Shown in pieces: positions 18,109 through 27,494 of a DNA stretch of 64,000 nt. The translations under genes and the position numbers were made by a program. The DNA is from Pseudocalidococcus azoricus BACA0444. Lineage in GTDB: Bacteria; Cyanobacteriota; Cyanobacteriia; Thermosynechococcales; Thermosynechococcaceae. Positions within the stretch are counted from its first letter, which is position 1. Every line of letters starts with the position of its first letter. The notes beneath the pieces were generated by a model. The model worked only from the letters and a program-made list of their open reading frames with translations, had not been told where the DNA came from and did not search any database. Location: positions 310,001 to 374,000 of the forward strand of contig NZ_JAVMIP010000001.1 of the NCBI RefSeq assembly GCF_031729055.1, in the 5' to 3' direction.

Positions 18109-18945
18109 ATGGCCCCACCAATTTCCCTAGTTGGCTTAAAGGCAGATCAATTTCGCCATCCCCTTGATCAGCAGGCAACCCAGGCCCTGAAGCAACTCCC
18201 TGGCATGGATCTCCTCGTGCGTAACCTCCTGGCCCCCGTGGCTGAACCAGTTTTTTACCTGGAAAATATTAGCTCGAGCCTCCTAGTCGGCCCCAACCAA
18301 CTCCCGGAACTCCACGCCCTCTTGGGCCAGGCCTGTGAAATTTTAGATGTGGAAGTGCCGCAACTCTATGTCCGCCAAAATCCAGTTCCCAACGCCTACA
18401 CCCTGGCCATGCGCGGCAAGCAACCCTTTATCGTCATACACACGTCTCTGTTAGATCTACTCACTCCAGCGGAAATCCAGGCCGTGCTTGCCCATGAACT
18501 CGGTCATCTTAAATGTGAACATGGGGTTTACCTCACCTTGGCTAATTTGATTCTCTTGGCTGCGGGGCAACTTAATCCCTGGGGAACGATCTTGGCCCAA
18601 GGCCTGCAAACCCAACTCATGCAGTGGTTACGCTGTGCCGAATTAACCTGTGACCGGGCGGCGTTGTTGGTGGCTCAGGATGCGCGGGTTGTGGCTTCGG
18701 TGTTGATGAAACTCTGTGGGGGAAGTCGCACCTACCAGGATCAACTGAACTTGGATGCCTTTCTGGCCCAGGCCCAGGCCTACAGTCAATATCGAGATCA
18801 ATGGGGTGATCTGTATAAAGATGTCCAAACAGCCCAACTCACCCATCCCTTACCGGTGCTGCGGGCCTGGGAACTCCTAAATTGGTTTGATAGCCCCGCC
18901 TATGGGCAACTGTTGCGCACCTACACCCGTAAATCACTGATCTAG
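18109..18945 (+). CDS. M48 family zinc metallopeptidase
   Basis: The 278-residue protein contains HELGH at residues 129-133, the zinc-binding and catalytic motif of M48 peptidases (HtpX/Oma1-like), in a [17 protein letters not shown] context; the third ligand is probably the glutamate in [14 protein letters not shown] short hydrophobic stretch ([16 protein letters not shown]) follows the motif. Unlike HtpX, there are no N-terminal membrane helices. The likely role is turnover of damaged proteins. The downstream mscL gene is 28 bases away. Confidence 0.9.
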   Translation: MAPPISLVGLKADQFRHPLDQQATQALKQLPGMDLLVRNLLAPVAEPVFYLENISSSLLVGPNQLPELHALLGQACEILDVEVPQLYVRQNPVPNAYTLAMRGKQPFIVIHTSLLDLLTPAEIQAVLAHELGHLKCEHGVYLTLANLILLAAGQLNPWGTILAQGLQTQLMQWLRCAELTCDRAALLVAQDARVVASVLMKLCGGSRTYQDQLNLDAFLAQAQAYSQYRDQWGDLYKDVQTAQLTHPLPVLRAWELLNWFDSPAYGQLLRTYTRKSLI

Positions 18946-18973
18946 TAGGATAGGGCCAGCCTTCTTAGAAATT

Positions 18974-19420
18974 ATGGAGAATACAGGCGTAATGGTTTCG
19001 CGACGGGTCAAACGCGGGGGACGGCAATTTTGGCAGGAGTTTCGGGATTTTGCAGTCAAGGGTAATGTGATTGATTTATCCGTAGCCGTCATTGTGGGAG
19101 GTGCCTTTGGGAAAATTGTTTCCTCCTTTGTGGCCGATATTTTAATGCCCCTAATTAACCCCTTAATTCCGGGTGGCAATTGGCGCGAGATTGTCATTGG
19201 GCCGGGGGTGAAGATTGGCAGTTTCGCAGGCAATGTCTTGGATTTTGTTGTGATTGCCCTGGCTATGTTTTTGATCATTCGCGTCGTGATTCGTCAAAGC
19301 CCGCCCCCACCCCCACCAGTTTCTGAACGGGAATGTCCGTACTGTTTGGAACTTGTTCCCATTGCTGCAATCAAATGCCGGGCCTGTGCTTCAGAACTTC
19401 CCCCGAAAAGTCAGTCCTAA
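18974..19420 (+). CDS. mscL: Large-conductance mechanosensitive channel with C-terminal zinc ribbon
   Basis: MscL opens under membrane tension to release solutes during hypo-osmotic shock. The N-terminal amphipathic helix and first membrane helix ([40 protein letters not shown]) are highly typical, and the second helix is [19 protein letters not shown]. After a proline run the protein ends in a CPYC-x11-CRAC zinc-ribbon (about residues 118-135) in place of the charged helix bundle found in E. coli MscL. At 148 residues the length is normal. An alternative start is the ATG at 18992 (MVSRRV). Confidence 0.92.
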   Translation: MENTGVMVSRRVKRGGRQFWQEFRDFAVKGNVIDLSVAVIVGGAFGKIVSSFVADILMPLINPLIPGGNWREIVIGPGVKIGSFAGNVLDFVVIALAMFLIIRVVIRQSPPPPPPVSERECPYCLELVPIAAIKCRACASELPPKSQS

Positions 19421-19485
19421 GGTGGGCGACAGGACAACTTTATTCCCCAAAAAATTAGTCTGATGGATAAATTTCTGGATTGGAT

Positions 19486-20349
19486 TTAGTTCGGGGCCTG
19501 GGTGAAGCAGTTATCGAGGTCGTTGGTGTTCTGAAAGTCTAACAGGGCTTCAGCCAAACTTTCTAGTTGGGGAATATCAAGACTGCGAATTTGTTGCTGG
19601 AGACTATCCGAAAGGGGGCCAAATTTATGGTTAAGGAGCCGCAGGGTTAGCTCAATCTCACCTTCTTGCCGCCCTTGCTGGATGCCTTGCTGAAGCCCAT
19701 GTTGAAGTCCGCTCTGCTCGCTGGTTTCCACTAAGTCCCGATAGGTGACAGATTCTCGCATAATCTCCTCCCGTAGTAGTTGCTGCAACATTTCTTTCCT
19801 AAACTTTAGCCCACCCAATAGATAGGTGTATGTGGTTAAGCTGAGCCGCTCTTCTCGGTTTTCTAAACTCTCTAATCGCTGGGGCACATCAGTAAGCAGA
19901 TATTCAGGATTTGCGGTTTTGGCTAGAATTGCGAAGGGCCAGAGAGTCGGAAAGGCGAGGAGTTCTGATGCTTCTACTTCCCAGAGACGAATAACTTGAT
20001 AGCGATGGCGGGTGCTGGCGGTTTCAAAAGAATCTACTTGCACAGCGGTTGAGGTCGTTTCTCTCAAAAATAAGACAATTTGCCTGACTGGCCGGTGATA
20101 TTGGCGATAAAGCCGGGTGTAGTAATCGAGCATTCTTAAGGACATATCTGGGTCGGCTTGGGTTTGAAACTCCAGATGCAAGATTTGATTCCCGACTCCT
20201 AAAAAGCTGACAAAATCTGCCCGGATCGGTTCTACGGAAAGTTCTGTTTTCAGGATGTTTACCTCAGCCACCGATTCCCCTAATAGCCATGTGACAAAGG
20301 GCCTAGGATTACTCTCCACAAGAGATTTACAGAGGTTGTCGGAGGTCAT
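19486..20349 (-). CDS. Rpn family putative recombination-promoting nuclease
   Basis: The 287-residue product has the PD-(D/E)XK nuclease core of the Rpn/YhgA family: RADFVSFLG, then HLEFQTQADPDMSLRMLDYYTRLYRQY, then QIVLFLRETTS. It is followed by a helical tail with glutamine repeats (GLQHGLQQGIQQGRQEGEIELTLRLLNHKFG), which is the DUF4351-type ending common in cyanobacterial copies. These genes are often present in many copies and are thought to be DNA endonucleases that promote recombination. No inverted repeats marking an insertion sequence are seen nearby. Confidence 0.85.
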   Translation of the reverse strand: MTSDNLCKSLVESNPRPFVTWLLGESVAEVNILKTELSVEPIRADFVSFLGVGNQILHLEFQTQADPDMSLRMLDYYTRLYRQYHRPVRQIVLFLRETTSTAVQVDSFETASTRHRYQVIRLWEVEASELLAFPTLWPFAILAKTANPEYLLTDVPQRLESLENREERLSLTTYTYLLGGLKFRKEMLQQLLREEIMRESVTYRDLVETSEQSGLQHGLQQGIQQGRQEGEIELTLRLLNHKFGPLSDSLQQQIRSLDIPQLESLAEALLDFQNTNDLDNCFTQAPN

Positions 20350-20388
20350 GATGAGACCAGGAATATCTTGATTCTGAACCTACTGGGT

Positions 20389-23214
20389 TTACAGGCCCGG
20401 TATGACTTGTAATAATCGTTTGGTTTGCTTATCCCAGGCCCAGTCGGTCATAAACTTGGCGGCGGCTTGACCCCGTTGTTGGGCTTCTGAAGGATTCTGG
20501 TAAATTGTCTCTAAGTGATGGATAATTTCGGCAACCTCAGATTCTCCCCAGCCGTCTGTGCCGCGAAATTGGGCGGTTGGAGTAACTGGGGCCTGGGTTT
20601 TGAGCGGATAGCAATGAGTAGGGTTTTCTAAACGCCCGATCAAATCCAAATGTCCAGTGTTAGCAGACAAAATGGTTGGGACTCCACAGGCCAGGCACTC
20701 CATCGCGACTAGGTTTGTCCCCCCCTCACCGCGATTTGGGAAAATGGCTACATCTGCTTCTCGGTAAATCGGCGGCATTTGTGGGTTCGGCACAGCCCCA
20801 ATATCCACTACAGCCTGGGGCGGAATGCCATTTTCACCAAGCCAGCGAACCACATCCAAACGCCCATTTTTGTGAGAAGGTATGCCCTGGACATGGCCGA
20901 CCCGCTCAATTTCAGCCATCGTTTTCGGCCAAGGATTATGCCAGGCCGTGACTAAAAGAGCATCCGGGTGGCAGGCCAAAAATTCGCGAAAGGCCGCAAT
21001 GACAATATCTTGACCTTTTCGGTATTCCAGTTTTCCACCAGAAAAAATAACAAATTTATCCCCGAATAATCCTGCTTTGGGGGCCGAGTGAAAGAGGGTG
21101 GGATCAATGCCTTGATGAACAGTTGTCACGTTTTTAATCCCGACGCTTTGGAGAATTTCAGCATTCCAGGCCGAACCCGCCACAATTTGGTCATAACAAT
21201 TTGCTTTGGTCACTGCTTCAGCTTCCCAGGCCGTGTCTTCGGAAAAAATCACTCCGATATTGGCTTGTCCCCGGAGTCGTTCCATGAGTGGCAAAGAAGC
21301 ACAGTTATTTCCTAAAGCATGGAGACAAACAAAATTGGCCTGGAGAACCTCGTTGGCGGGGTGTTGACTGAGAATTTGTCGGAGTTGGGTTTGATGGTTG
21401 AGAGTTGGCTCAATCAGAGTCCGATGGAGCGGGTTCAGGGCCTGGGCTTCCGGTAAGGGAGTCAGGGGCAAGGGAAAATATTGTTCAGTTTTAAGAAGAG
21501 ATAATGTTAAGTTCAAGCCATACACTCGCCAACCGGTTGTGACTCCGATTTCCCAACTAATGCCAATGGCCGGACGGGGCGGATGAGTCCTTAAGGGGGC
21601 TGGCAGGGTGGGGAAAGTAATCGGGACTGGGGGAGGCAAACTGGCAGATTGTAACTTTTGTTTTAAGGCGGTGATCACCTCGGCCATAACACTATCCCAA
21701 TCTTGAGACCGGGACTGGCGGAAAATTCGCACTGTCGGATACCAGGGGCTATCGGTGCGATTTTGCAACCACCGCCAATCACTGGCACAGGAGAGTAATA
21801 ACCAGACCGGCTTACCTAAGGCCCCCGCCAAATGCACCGGCGAAGAATCCACACTAATAATCAAATCCAATTGAGCCATCAACGCTGCCGTATCCGCGAA
21901 GGTTCGCATCCGTTCACTCAGGTTTTGAACTTTCCCCTCATGAAATAAGGTGTGCATTTCTCGCAGGCGTGGACCTTTATAGAGATTGTAAAATTCTATC
22001 TCTGGAAGGTTTAACAGGGGCAGCCAGTGATGTAGGGGGCAAGAGCGGCGGTGATCATTCCGGTTTCCCGGACTACCGGCCCAAGCAATCCCGACTTTGA
22101 GGCGGACTGGTTTTTGGGGGGCTGGTAAGGGTAGAAAAACACCATCAGCCCGGAGATAGGGGACTTGGTTAGGAATCGTTTCAACCGTGGTTTTGAGAAT
22201 GTAGGGTAAAGACAGGGTCGCGGCATGGGTATCAAAATCGGGTAAATCAGCCCCGCGGGGAATCACGGCAGCGACTCCTAGGACAGTGCGGACTAAACTC
22301 ACCAGTGGCCCCTGACATTCCACAATCACCCGTCCCCCTTTGGCTGCGGCAATCGTGGCATAGCGGACAAATTGAATTGTGTCACCAAAACCTTGCTCAG
22401 AGTGAATCAGGATGGTTTTGCCATTGAGGTCTTGGCCGGCCCAGATAGGCTGTGTAAACGGACGCGGGGGGCGATTATCGGGGCCTTTAGCTTGCCAGCG
22501 CCATTCATATTCTTGCCACCCCTGGGCATAATTGCCTGCCAACAACAATGCTAGGGAATAGTTTTGATGTCCATTGGCATAGCTGGGATCAATCTCTAGG
22601 GCTTTTTCATAGGCTCTCAGGGAAGGTTCGACTTGTCCGAGATCGTAAAAGGCCAGGCCCATGTTGTTGTAGGCCATGGCATAGGTGGGATCAATCTGGA
22701 TGCAGCGTTGATAGGTAAGAATTGCCTCTTCTAGACGGTCTTGGGATTGAAAGGACTTCCCTAAGTTGTAGTAGGTATGGGGGTAGGTGGGTTCAACTTG
22801 AATGCCTTGGCGATAGGCAGCCTGGGCTTCTTCATAACGTCCTAAGTCTTGATAGGCGACCCCTAAGTTACTGTAGGCCTGGGCATGGTTGGGCTTGAGG
22901 GCAATGGCCTTTTGGTAGCAGGGAATGGCCTGGAGAACGTTTTTGCTGCGTTGGAGGGCATTACCCAGATCGTTGTAGGCGGTGTGGTTATCGGGCTGGA
23001 GTTGGATCACCCGCTGATAGTGTTGGATTGCATCCGGGTATTTTTCCTGTTGATCAGCAATTAACGCCAAAAGATAAAACGCACCGGGGGTATTGGGGGC
23101 AATATTGAGTACCTGCTGGCAGAGGGCTTGGGCCTGGTCAAATTCCCGTTTTTGGAGATGTTGCTGGGCTGTTTTCAGGGCCTGGGGAATGTCTGTGATG
23201 GATGGATTGGTCAT
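20389..23214 (-). CDS. TPR protein fused to GT9-like and GT4-like glycosyltransferase domains
   Basis: The product from the ATG at 23214 is 941 residues. Residues about 1-225 hold about six tetratricopeptide repeats (for example AYSNLGVAYQDLGRYEEAQAAY, in part). Residues about 255-525 are a GT9-like fold, with HSEQGFGDTIQFVRY near the start and the LDLIISVDSSPVHLAGALGKPVW block expected for the nucleotide-binding half. Residues about 560-930 are GT4-like: FSGGKLEYRKGQDIVIAAF, FPNRGEGGTNLVAMECLACGVP and NTGHLDLI. The frame opens 22 codons earlier (23280), but the family starts at MTNPSITD. The fusion suggests stepwise transfer of two sugars or O-linked protein glycosylation; the acceptor is unknown. 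It stands alone on its strand. Confidence 0.82.
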   Translation of the reverse strand: MTNPSITDIPQALKTAQQHLQKREFDQAQALCQQVLNIAPNTPGAFYLLALIADQQEKYPDAIQHYQRVIQLQPDNHTAYNDLGNALQRSKNVLQAIPCYQKAIALKPNHAQAYSNLGVAYQDLGRYEEAQAAYRQGIQVEPTYPHTYYNLGKSFQSQDRLEEAILTYQRCIQIDPTYAMAYNNMGLAFYDLGQVEPSLRAYEKALEIDPSYANGHQNYSLALLLAGNYAQGWQEYEWRWQAKGPDNRPPRPFTQPIWAGQDLNGKTILIHSEQGFGDTIQFVRYATIAAAKGGRVIVECQGPLVSLVRTVLGVAAVIPRGADLPDFDTHAATLSLPYILKTTVETIPNQVPYLRADGVFLPLPAPQKPVRLKVGIAWAGSPGNRNDHRRSCPLHHWLPLLNLPEIEFYNLYKGPRLREMHTLFHEGKVQNLSERMRTFADTAALMAQLDLIISVDSSPVHLAGALGKPVWLLLSCASDWRWLQNRTDSPWYPTVRIFRQSRSQDWDSVMAEVITALKQKLQSASLPPPVPITFPTLPAPLRTHPPRPAIGISWEIGVTTGWRVYGLNLTLSLLKTEQYFPLPLTPLPEAQALNPLHRTLIEPTLNHQTQLRQILSQHPANEVLQANFVCLHALGNNCASLPLMERLRGQANIGVIFSEDTAWEAEAVTKANCYDQIVAGSAWNAEILQSVGIKNVTTVHQGIDPTLFHSAPKAGLFGDKFVIFSGGKLEYRKGQDIVIAAFREFLACHPDALLVTAWHNPWPKTMAEIERVGHVQGIPSHKNGRLDVVRWLGENGIPPQAVVDIGAVPNPQMPPIYREADVAIFPNRGEGGTNLVAMECLACGVPTILSANTGHLDLIGRLENPTHCYPLKTQAPVTPTAQFRGTDGWGESEVAEIIHHLETIYQNPSEAQQRGQAAAKFMTDWAWDKQTKRLLQVIPGL

Positions 23215-23362
23215 TTTTATATCATTGAGGAACGAGGGGAAAAACAAAATATGCAGGGCAGTCGGGGCTAATTCAATCAACCTGTCAACTTAACACTAAA
23301 GCCCTCTCGATCCATTTGATTGCCCCAAAAGTAGCTAAATCATCTTTCTGACAACTTCCACA

Positions 23363-25099
23363 CTAAAGTAATTGATATTTTGTCTCTGCCAAGCGATAGA
23401 GTCGCCGCCAAACTAAACGATTGGTTAAAACCACGACCAAAGACATGACAATGGTTGCGGCTAATAACAAGGGAAAATCCCCACTGGCACTGGCCTCCGA
23501 AATTAATGCCCCCAAGCCATTGGTAGTCTCAACTCGCCCCTGAAATTCCACATATTCACTGACAATGCTGGCATTCCAGGCCCCGCCAACCGCCGTAATA
23601 ATCCCAGTAATCAGGTAAGGAAAAATTCCCGGTAAGATTAGTGTCCGCCAGCGTTGGAGCGTTCCTAATTGATAGACGGTTGCCGCTTCAAACAGTTCGG
23701 TGGGAATGGCCTGGGCCCCGGCAATCACATTAAACAGGATGTACCACATCGTCCCCAGCATCATCAGGGCAATCGAACCAATTTCTAAGCCACCCCCCAA
23801 GTGAGCCAAACTCAACAGCAACACCGGAAACAGAGCCGTCGCAGGGACTGAAGCTGCAATTTGAACAATCGGTTGCAGGAGTTGAGCCGCTCGCGGATTT
23901 CGCCCAATCGCCACTCCCACTGGAACTGTCCACAACAGGGAAAGAACTAAGGCAACTAATACTCTGATAGTGGTTAAACCCGCCCCCAGGCCAATGTCTT
24001 GCCAACGATTTAAGGGAACTTGGCCCATCAAGAGGATGGCGTGGATCGTCCCCCAAACAACCCCCAGGCCCAGGCCAATCAGGATCAGCCAATTCAACTG
24101 TTTACGCCAACCACTGAGACCCTGCCCTAAAGAATCTGTCCGTCCCCGTTTAACCCACTTGACAATCCGCCGATCCAGAGTTTCTTGCAGGGGTATTGTC
24201 CAGGTTTGATTAAGCCAGCGCAGGGTTGGGGAACGGCGGAGAAAATCTAAAATCCGCGATTGGGGGACATTGGTTGCTTCTACCAACTGAAACTTGAACC
24301 GCTCACCCCAGGCAATTAAGGGCCGCCAGGCCAGAATGTCAATCAGAATGATGACTCCAATCAGCACCCCCAGGCCGTAAAGGAGTGCCGGATAATCCCC
24401 TGCATTGGCCGCAGTTCCCAAATAGGAGCCTAAGCCAGGGAGGGTAAAGTTTCTCTCGCCCAGTGTAAATGACTCAATCGCAATCAGGAAAAACCAGCCC
24501 CCGGCCACAGACATAACACTATTCCAGATCAGCCCAATCGCCCCCGCTGGTAAATCCACTGTCCAAAAACATTGCCAGGGATTGAGCCGATAAATTTCTG
24601 CCACTTCCCGTAATTCCCGCGGCACCCCGGTCAACGACTGATAAAAACTAAAGGTCATATTCCAGGCCATACCCGTAAAAATCAGCAAAATCGCTGCCAG
24701 TTCAATTCCAATCCGTTGGCCAGGAAACAGGGCAATCAGTGCCAAGACCACCCCCGGTAAAAACGAGAGCACAGGAATGGACTGGAGAATATCTAATAGC
24801 GGTAGGAGCACCCGCTCAGCAACTCGGTTATAAAAGGCAAAGTAGGCATAGATAATACTAAAAAACAGGGAAATAAAATAAGCCACTACCATCCGTAACA
24901 AGGTTTGGGCCGTATAACTTGGAAGGCTATTAGGACTGAGGTCAATTTGAATTTCCGGATCGTAAACCCCCGTAAAGCGCGAGGCTGTACTGACGACAAA
25001 AAAGGCCAAAGTAATCACGGCCAAAATAATTAGGCCATCCTGCCAAGTCCAGGCGACACGATCAATGGTTTGGTTCTCTGGCGTTAAGGGACGGGTCAA
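23363..25099 (-). CDS. ABC transporter permease, two fused inner-membrane domains (NitT/TauT type)
   Basis: This 578-residue membrane protein has two BPD_transp_1 modules in tandem. Each contains an EAA-type loop that docks on the ATPase: REVAEIYRLNPWQCFWTVDLPAG in the first half and EAATVYQLGTLQRWRTLILPG in the second. One protein therefore supplies both permease halves of the transporter. It lies four bases downstream of the ATPase gene, so translation is probably coupled. The nitrate/sulfonate/bicarbonate importer class is suggested by the ATPase. There is no substrate-binding protein gene next to it. Confidence 0.88.
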   Translation of the reverse strand: MTRPLTPENQTIDRVAWTWQDGLIILAVITLAFFVVSTASRFTGVYDPEIQIDLSPNSLPSYTAQTLLRMVVAYFISLFFSIIYAYFAFYNRVAERVLLPLLDILQSIPVLSFLPGVVLALIALFPGQRIGIELAAILLIFTGMAWNMTFSFYQSLTGVPRELREVAEIYRLNPWQCFWTVDLPAGAIGLIWNSVMSVAGGWFFLIAIESFTLGERNFTLPGLGSYLGTAANAGDYPALLYGLGVLIGVIILIDILAWRPLIAWGERFKFQLVEATNVPQSRILDFLRRSPTLRWLNQTWTIPLQETLDRRIVKWVKRGRTDSLGQGLSGWRKQLNWLILIGLGLGVVWGTIHAILLMGQVPLNRWQDIGLGAGLTTIRVLVALVLSLLWTVPVGVAIGRNPRAAQLLQPIVQIAASVPATALFPVLLLSLAHLGGGLEIGSIALMMLGTMWYILFNVIAGAQAIPTELFEAATVYQLGTLQRWRTLILPGIFPYLITGIITAVGGAWNASIVSEYVEFQGRVETTNGLGALISEASASGDFPLLLAATIVMSLVVVLTNRLVWRRLYRLAETKYQLL

Positions 25100-25103
25100 G
25101 GCA

Positions 25104-26468
25104 CTATACCTCAGTTGTGGTTAAGGCCAACGGATCATCTAAGACTGGGGTTTCTAGGAAAATCTCCTTCGCGGGTTCGTCATAGCCAAATAATTCCCCA
25201 TAGCGGCCCCAATCAATGGCCGTATCCAGTTGGCGGTTGGCCTCTTGGGGGGTGAAATAACGCTCCAAAATATCAAGGACTAAACTTTCCGGGATACGGG
25301 AATTTTGCTTGGCATTCAAAAAGGCAAAAATCTGCTGGACGAGGCGAATATGATTTAACAGTTGTTGCCGAATAATCAACTTGCGTTGGTCAATGTCCCC
25401 GGCAATAAAGGCTTGTCCCAACGCTGTGACGGCAATATCCCCCTCATTTAAGGCCACCAGTTGCATTAACTTGGCCCCCTCCACAATCGGTAAAATATCA
25501 TCCAGTTCAAGCTGAAGTTCTTGCCCAAGGCGATATAAATCCTCTTGGCGGTTCTCTAGAAGTTCCAGTAAGCCCGCAATCGAGCCAATTCGCACATGGG
25601 GCAATAATTGATATTTCGGAGTTTGGGGTTCACTGCCCGTTTGTCCGGTACTCATCGGCTCTGGTGTTTCTTCTTCCGGCTCATCTAAATCGGGATTGGT
25701 GAGAATTTTATAAACCCGATCCACAATGGCCTGGAATGCGGCTTGTTTGCGATCCCGGTAATGGGGCAACGTCATCGGAAAATCGGCCCGCACCCGGCCT
25801 GGGTTACTGCCCAAAACGATGATCCGATCCGCCAAAATCACCGCCTCTTCAATGTTATGGGTGACGATCAAAATGCTCTGGGTCGGAATCTTTTTCTCTA
25901 ACCACAAATCCAGCAACTCAAACCGCAAGTTTTCCGCCGTCAACACATCCAAGGCCGAGAAGGGTTCATCCATGCACAGCAGTTCTGGTTCCACCGCCAA
26001 GGCCCGCGCAAACCCCACCCGTTGCCGCATCCCCCCCGATAGTTCTTTCGGATAAGCATTTTCAAAGCCATCCAGGCCAATAATGTCAATCATTCTCAAA
26101 GCTTTGCGTTTGCGCGAGCGTGGCCCTTCCCCAATGGCTTTGAGACCCAACTCCACATTTTCCAGCACCGTTAACCAGGGATACAACGCCGAATTTTGGA
26201 AAACAATCGCTGCCCCTGGATTTAAGCCCCGCATCGGTTCTTGTCGGTAAAGCACCTGTCCTTGGGTCGGAGTCACCAGTCCGGTAATAATCCGCATTAA
26301 CGTCGATTTCCCGGATCCCGATGGCCCCAACAGCGCAACAATTTCCCCGGTTCTTAACTCCAGGTTAATTTGCTCCATAATCGTAATTACTTGACCATTG
26401 GGCTGCCGATAGGATTTTTCGATGTTAATCAATTTAATTAGGGATTCGTTCTGCACCTTGGTCGGCAT
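25104..26468 (-). CDS. ABC transporter ATP-binding protein with AAA-associated C-terminal domain
   Basis: The 454-residue protein has an ATPase domain in residues 1-245, with Walker A GPSGSGKST, the Q-loop, signature LSGGMRQR and Walker B ELLCMDEPFSALD, of the NitT/TauT/Ssu type. It is followed by a C-terminal region of about 150 residues (LPHVRIGSIAGLLELLENRQEDLYRLGQELQLELDDILPIVEGAKLM) matching the AAA-associated domain that regulates this class. No NrtC-like solute-binding domain is fused. The substrate cannot be named from this gene alone. It is followed after four bases by the permease gene. Confidence 0.88.
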   Translation of the reverse strand: MPTKVQNESLIKLINIEKSYRQPNGQVITIMEQINLELRTGEIVALLGPSGSGKSTLMRIITGLVTPTQGQVLYRQEPMRGLNPGAAIVFQNSALYPWLTVLENVELGLKAIGEGPRSRKRKALRMIDIIGLDGFENAYPKELSGGMRQRVGFARALAVEPELLCMDEPFSALDVLTAENLRFELLDLWLEKKIPTQSILIVTHNIEEAVILADRIIVLGSNPGRVRADFPMTLPHYRDRKQAAFQAIVDRVYKILTNPDLDEPEEETPEPMSTGQTGSEPQTPKYQLLPHVRIGSIAGLLELLENRQEDLYRLGQELQLELDDILPIVEGAKLMQLVALNEGDIAVTALGQAFIAGDIDQRKLIIRQQLLNHIRLVQQIFAFLNAKQNSRIPESLVLDILERYFTPQEANRQLDTAIDWGRYGELFGYDEPAKEIFLETPVLDDPLALTTTEV

Positions 26469-26686
26469 CGGTTCCCTCCCAAATTTATCTAGATGGTCAA
26501 AATTAATCCAACTTGATTGTATAGCCTCAGATAGACCGAGATGAACGACTCAAAATTCCCAACCCCAGGTTATCTCTCCCTGCCATTGATAACAGCCAAG
26601 CAGAAAAAAGATTACTATCCTTAGGGATACAGCTATGTTATAGTTAGAGACCGGTTCATATAATTACGGAGTTTTCTGCCGCTGGC

Positions 26687-26935
26687 ATGATTAAACTGAG
26701 ATTGAAACGATATGGCAAAAAACGCAATGCGACCTACCGTATTGTGGCGATCAATAGCCGGGATCGGCGCGATGGGCGACCCTTAGAAGAATTAGGGTTT
26801 TACGATCCAATTCGGGAAGTCACCCGTTTAGAAACAGAAGCCATTCATCGCCGTTTAGAAGCCGGGGCCCAACCCACGGAAACCGTGCGGCGAATTCTCG
26901 AGAAAGCAAGCATCCTCACTCCGGCGAAGGCATAA
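26687..26935 (+). CDS. rpsP: 30S ribosomal protein S16
   Basis: S16 stabilises the 5' domain of 16S rRNA during assembly. The 82-residue product begins [25 protein letters not shown] and contains the GFYDP motif near residue 38, as expected. A potential extended -10 element (TATGTTATAGT, about 26634-26644) and the sequence GGAG (26669-26672) precede the start. It is followed by a KH-domain gene after seven bases, the same order found in many bacteria. Confidence 0.96.
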   Translation: MIKLRLKRYGKKRNATYRIVAINSRDRRDGRPLEELGFYDPIREVTRLETEAIHRRLEAGAQPTETVRRILEKASILTPAKA

Positions 26936-26942
26936 GTTATCC

Positions 26943-27308
26943 ATGACTGTTGCTGTCTCCGTTGACTACAGGGCCCTCGTTGAGTTTTTGCTCACTCCCT
27001 TTTTAGATACGCCCCAGGCCTTACGGGTACATACGGAACTCCGAGCCCAGAATACCAAGGCCTGGATTCGAGTTGCCTTTGATCCCACAGATAAAGGGCG
27101 AGTTTTAGGGCGGGGTGGGCGCACAATTCAAGCCATTCGGGCCATTGTTGAAGCCGCCGGGCAAACTCAAGGACAGCAAGCCTATCTGGAAGTTTTTGGT
27201 GAACGCGATTTTAAGTCTAGTTCTCGTTCTCGGGAACCGGACAGTGAAAGTTCCAAGCGGCGGCCCCATCGAGATCATCCCCGTCCCACCCCAAGGAGGC
27301 AAAGTTAA
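26943..27308 (+). CDS. khpA: KH-domain RNA-binding protein (KhpA/YlqC type)
   Basis: A 121-residue single-KH protein. The RNA-binding loop appears as GRGGRTIQAIRAI at about residue 56, in the context VAFDPTDKGRVLGRGGRT, which is the signature of KhpA. The last 25 residues are basic and disordered (SRSREPDSESSKRRPHRDHPR, in part), longer than the usual 75-80 residue KhpA, as seen in cyanobacteria. The gene sits between rpsP and rpsU, supporting a role in RNA handling coupled to translation. Confidence 0.9.
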   Translation: MTVAVSVDYRALVEFLLTPFLDTPQALRVHTELRAQNTKAWIRVAFDPTDKGRVLGRGGRTIQAIRAIVEAAGQTQGQQAYLEVFGERDFKSSSRSREPDSESSKRRPHRDHPRPTPRRQS

Positions 27309-27311
27309 TCT

Positions 27312-27485
27312 GTGTCTGAAGTGCGTTTAGGTGAAAATGAGTCCATTGAGTCTGCATTACGGCGATTCAAGAAAAAAATTCAGAAAGCTGGGATTCTCTC
27401 GGAAGTCAAACGCCGGGAGCGCTACGAAAAACCCAGTCTCAGACGTAAACGTAAGCAAGAGGCCGCCCGCAAGCGGAATCGCTAA
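27312..27485 (+). CDS. rpsU: 30S ribosomal protein S21
   Basis: This 57-residue gene is easily missed because it is short and starts with GTG. The product begins [21 protein letters not shown], contains [20 protein letters not shown] and ends [14 protein letters not shown], a complete S21. S21 helps the small subunit accept mRNA near the Shine-Dalgarno region. It starts three bases after the KH gene stop codon and ends nine bases before phoH, so all four genes from rpsP to phoH appear to form one operon. Confidence 0.95.
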   Translation: MSEVRLGENESIESALRRFKKKIQKAGILSEVKRRERYEKPSLRRKRKQEAARKRNR

Positions 27486-27494
27486 ACTCTGCCT

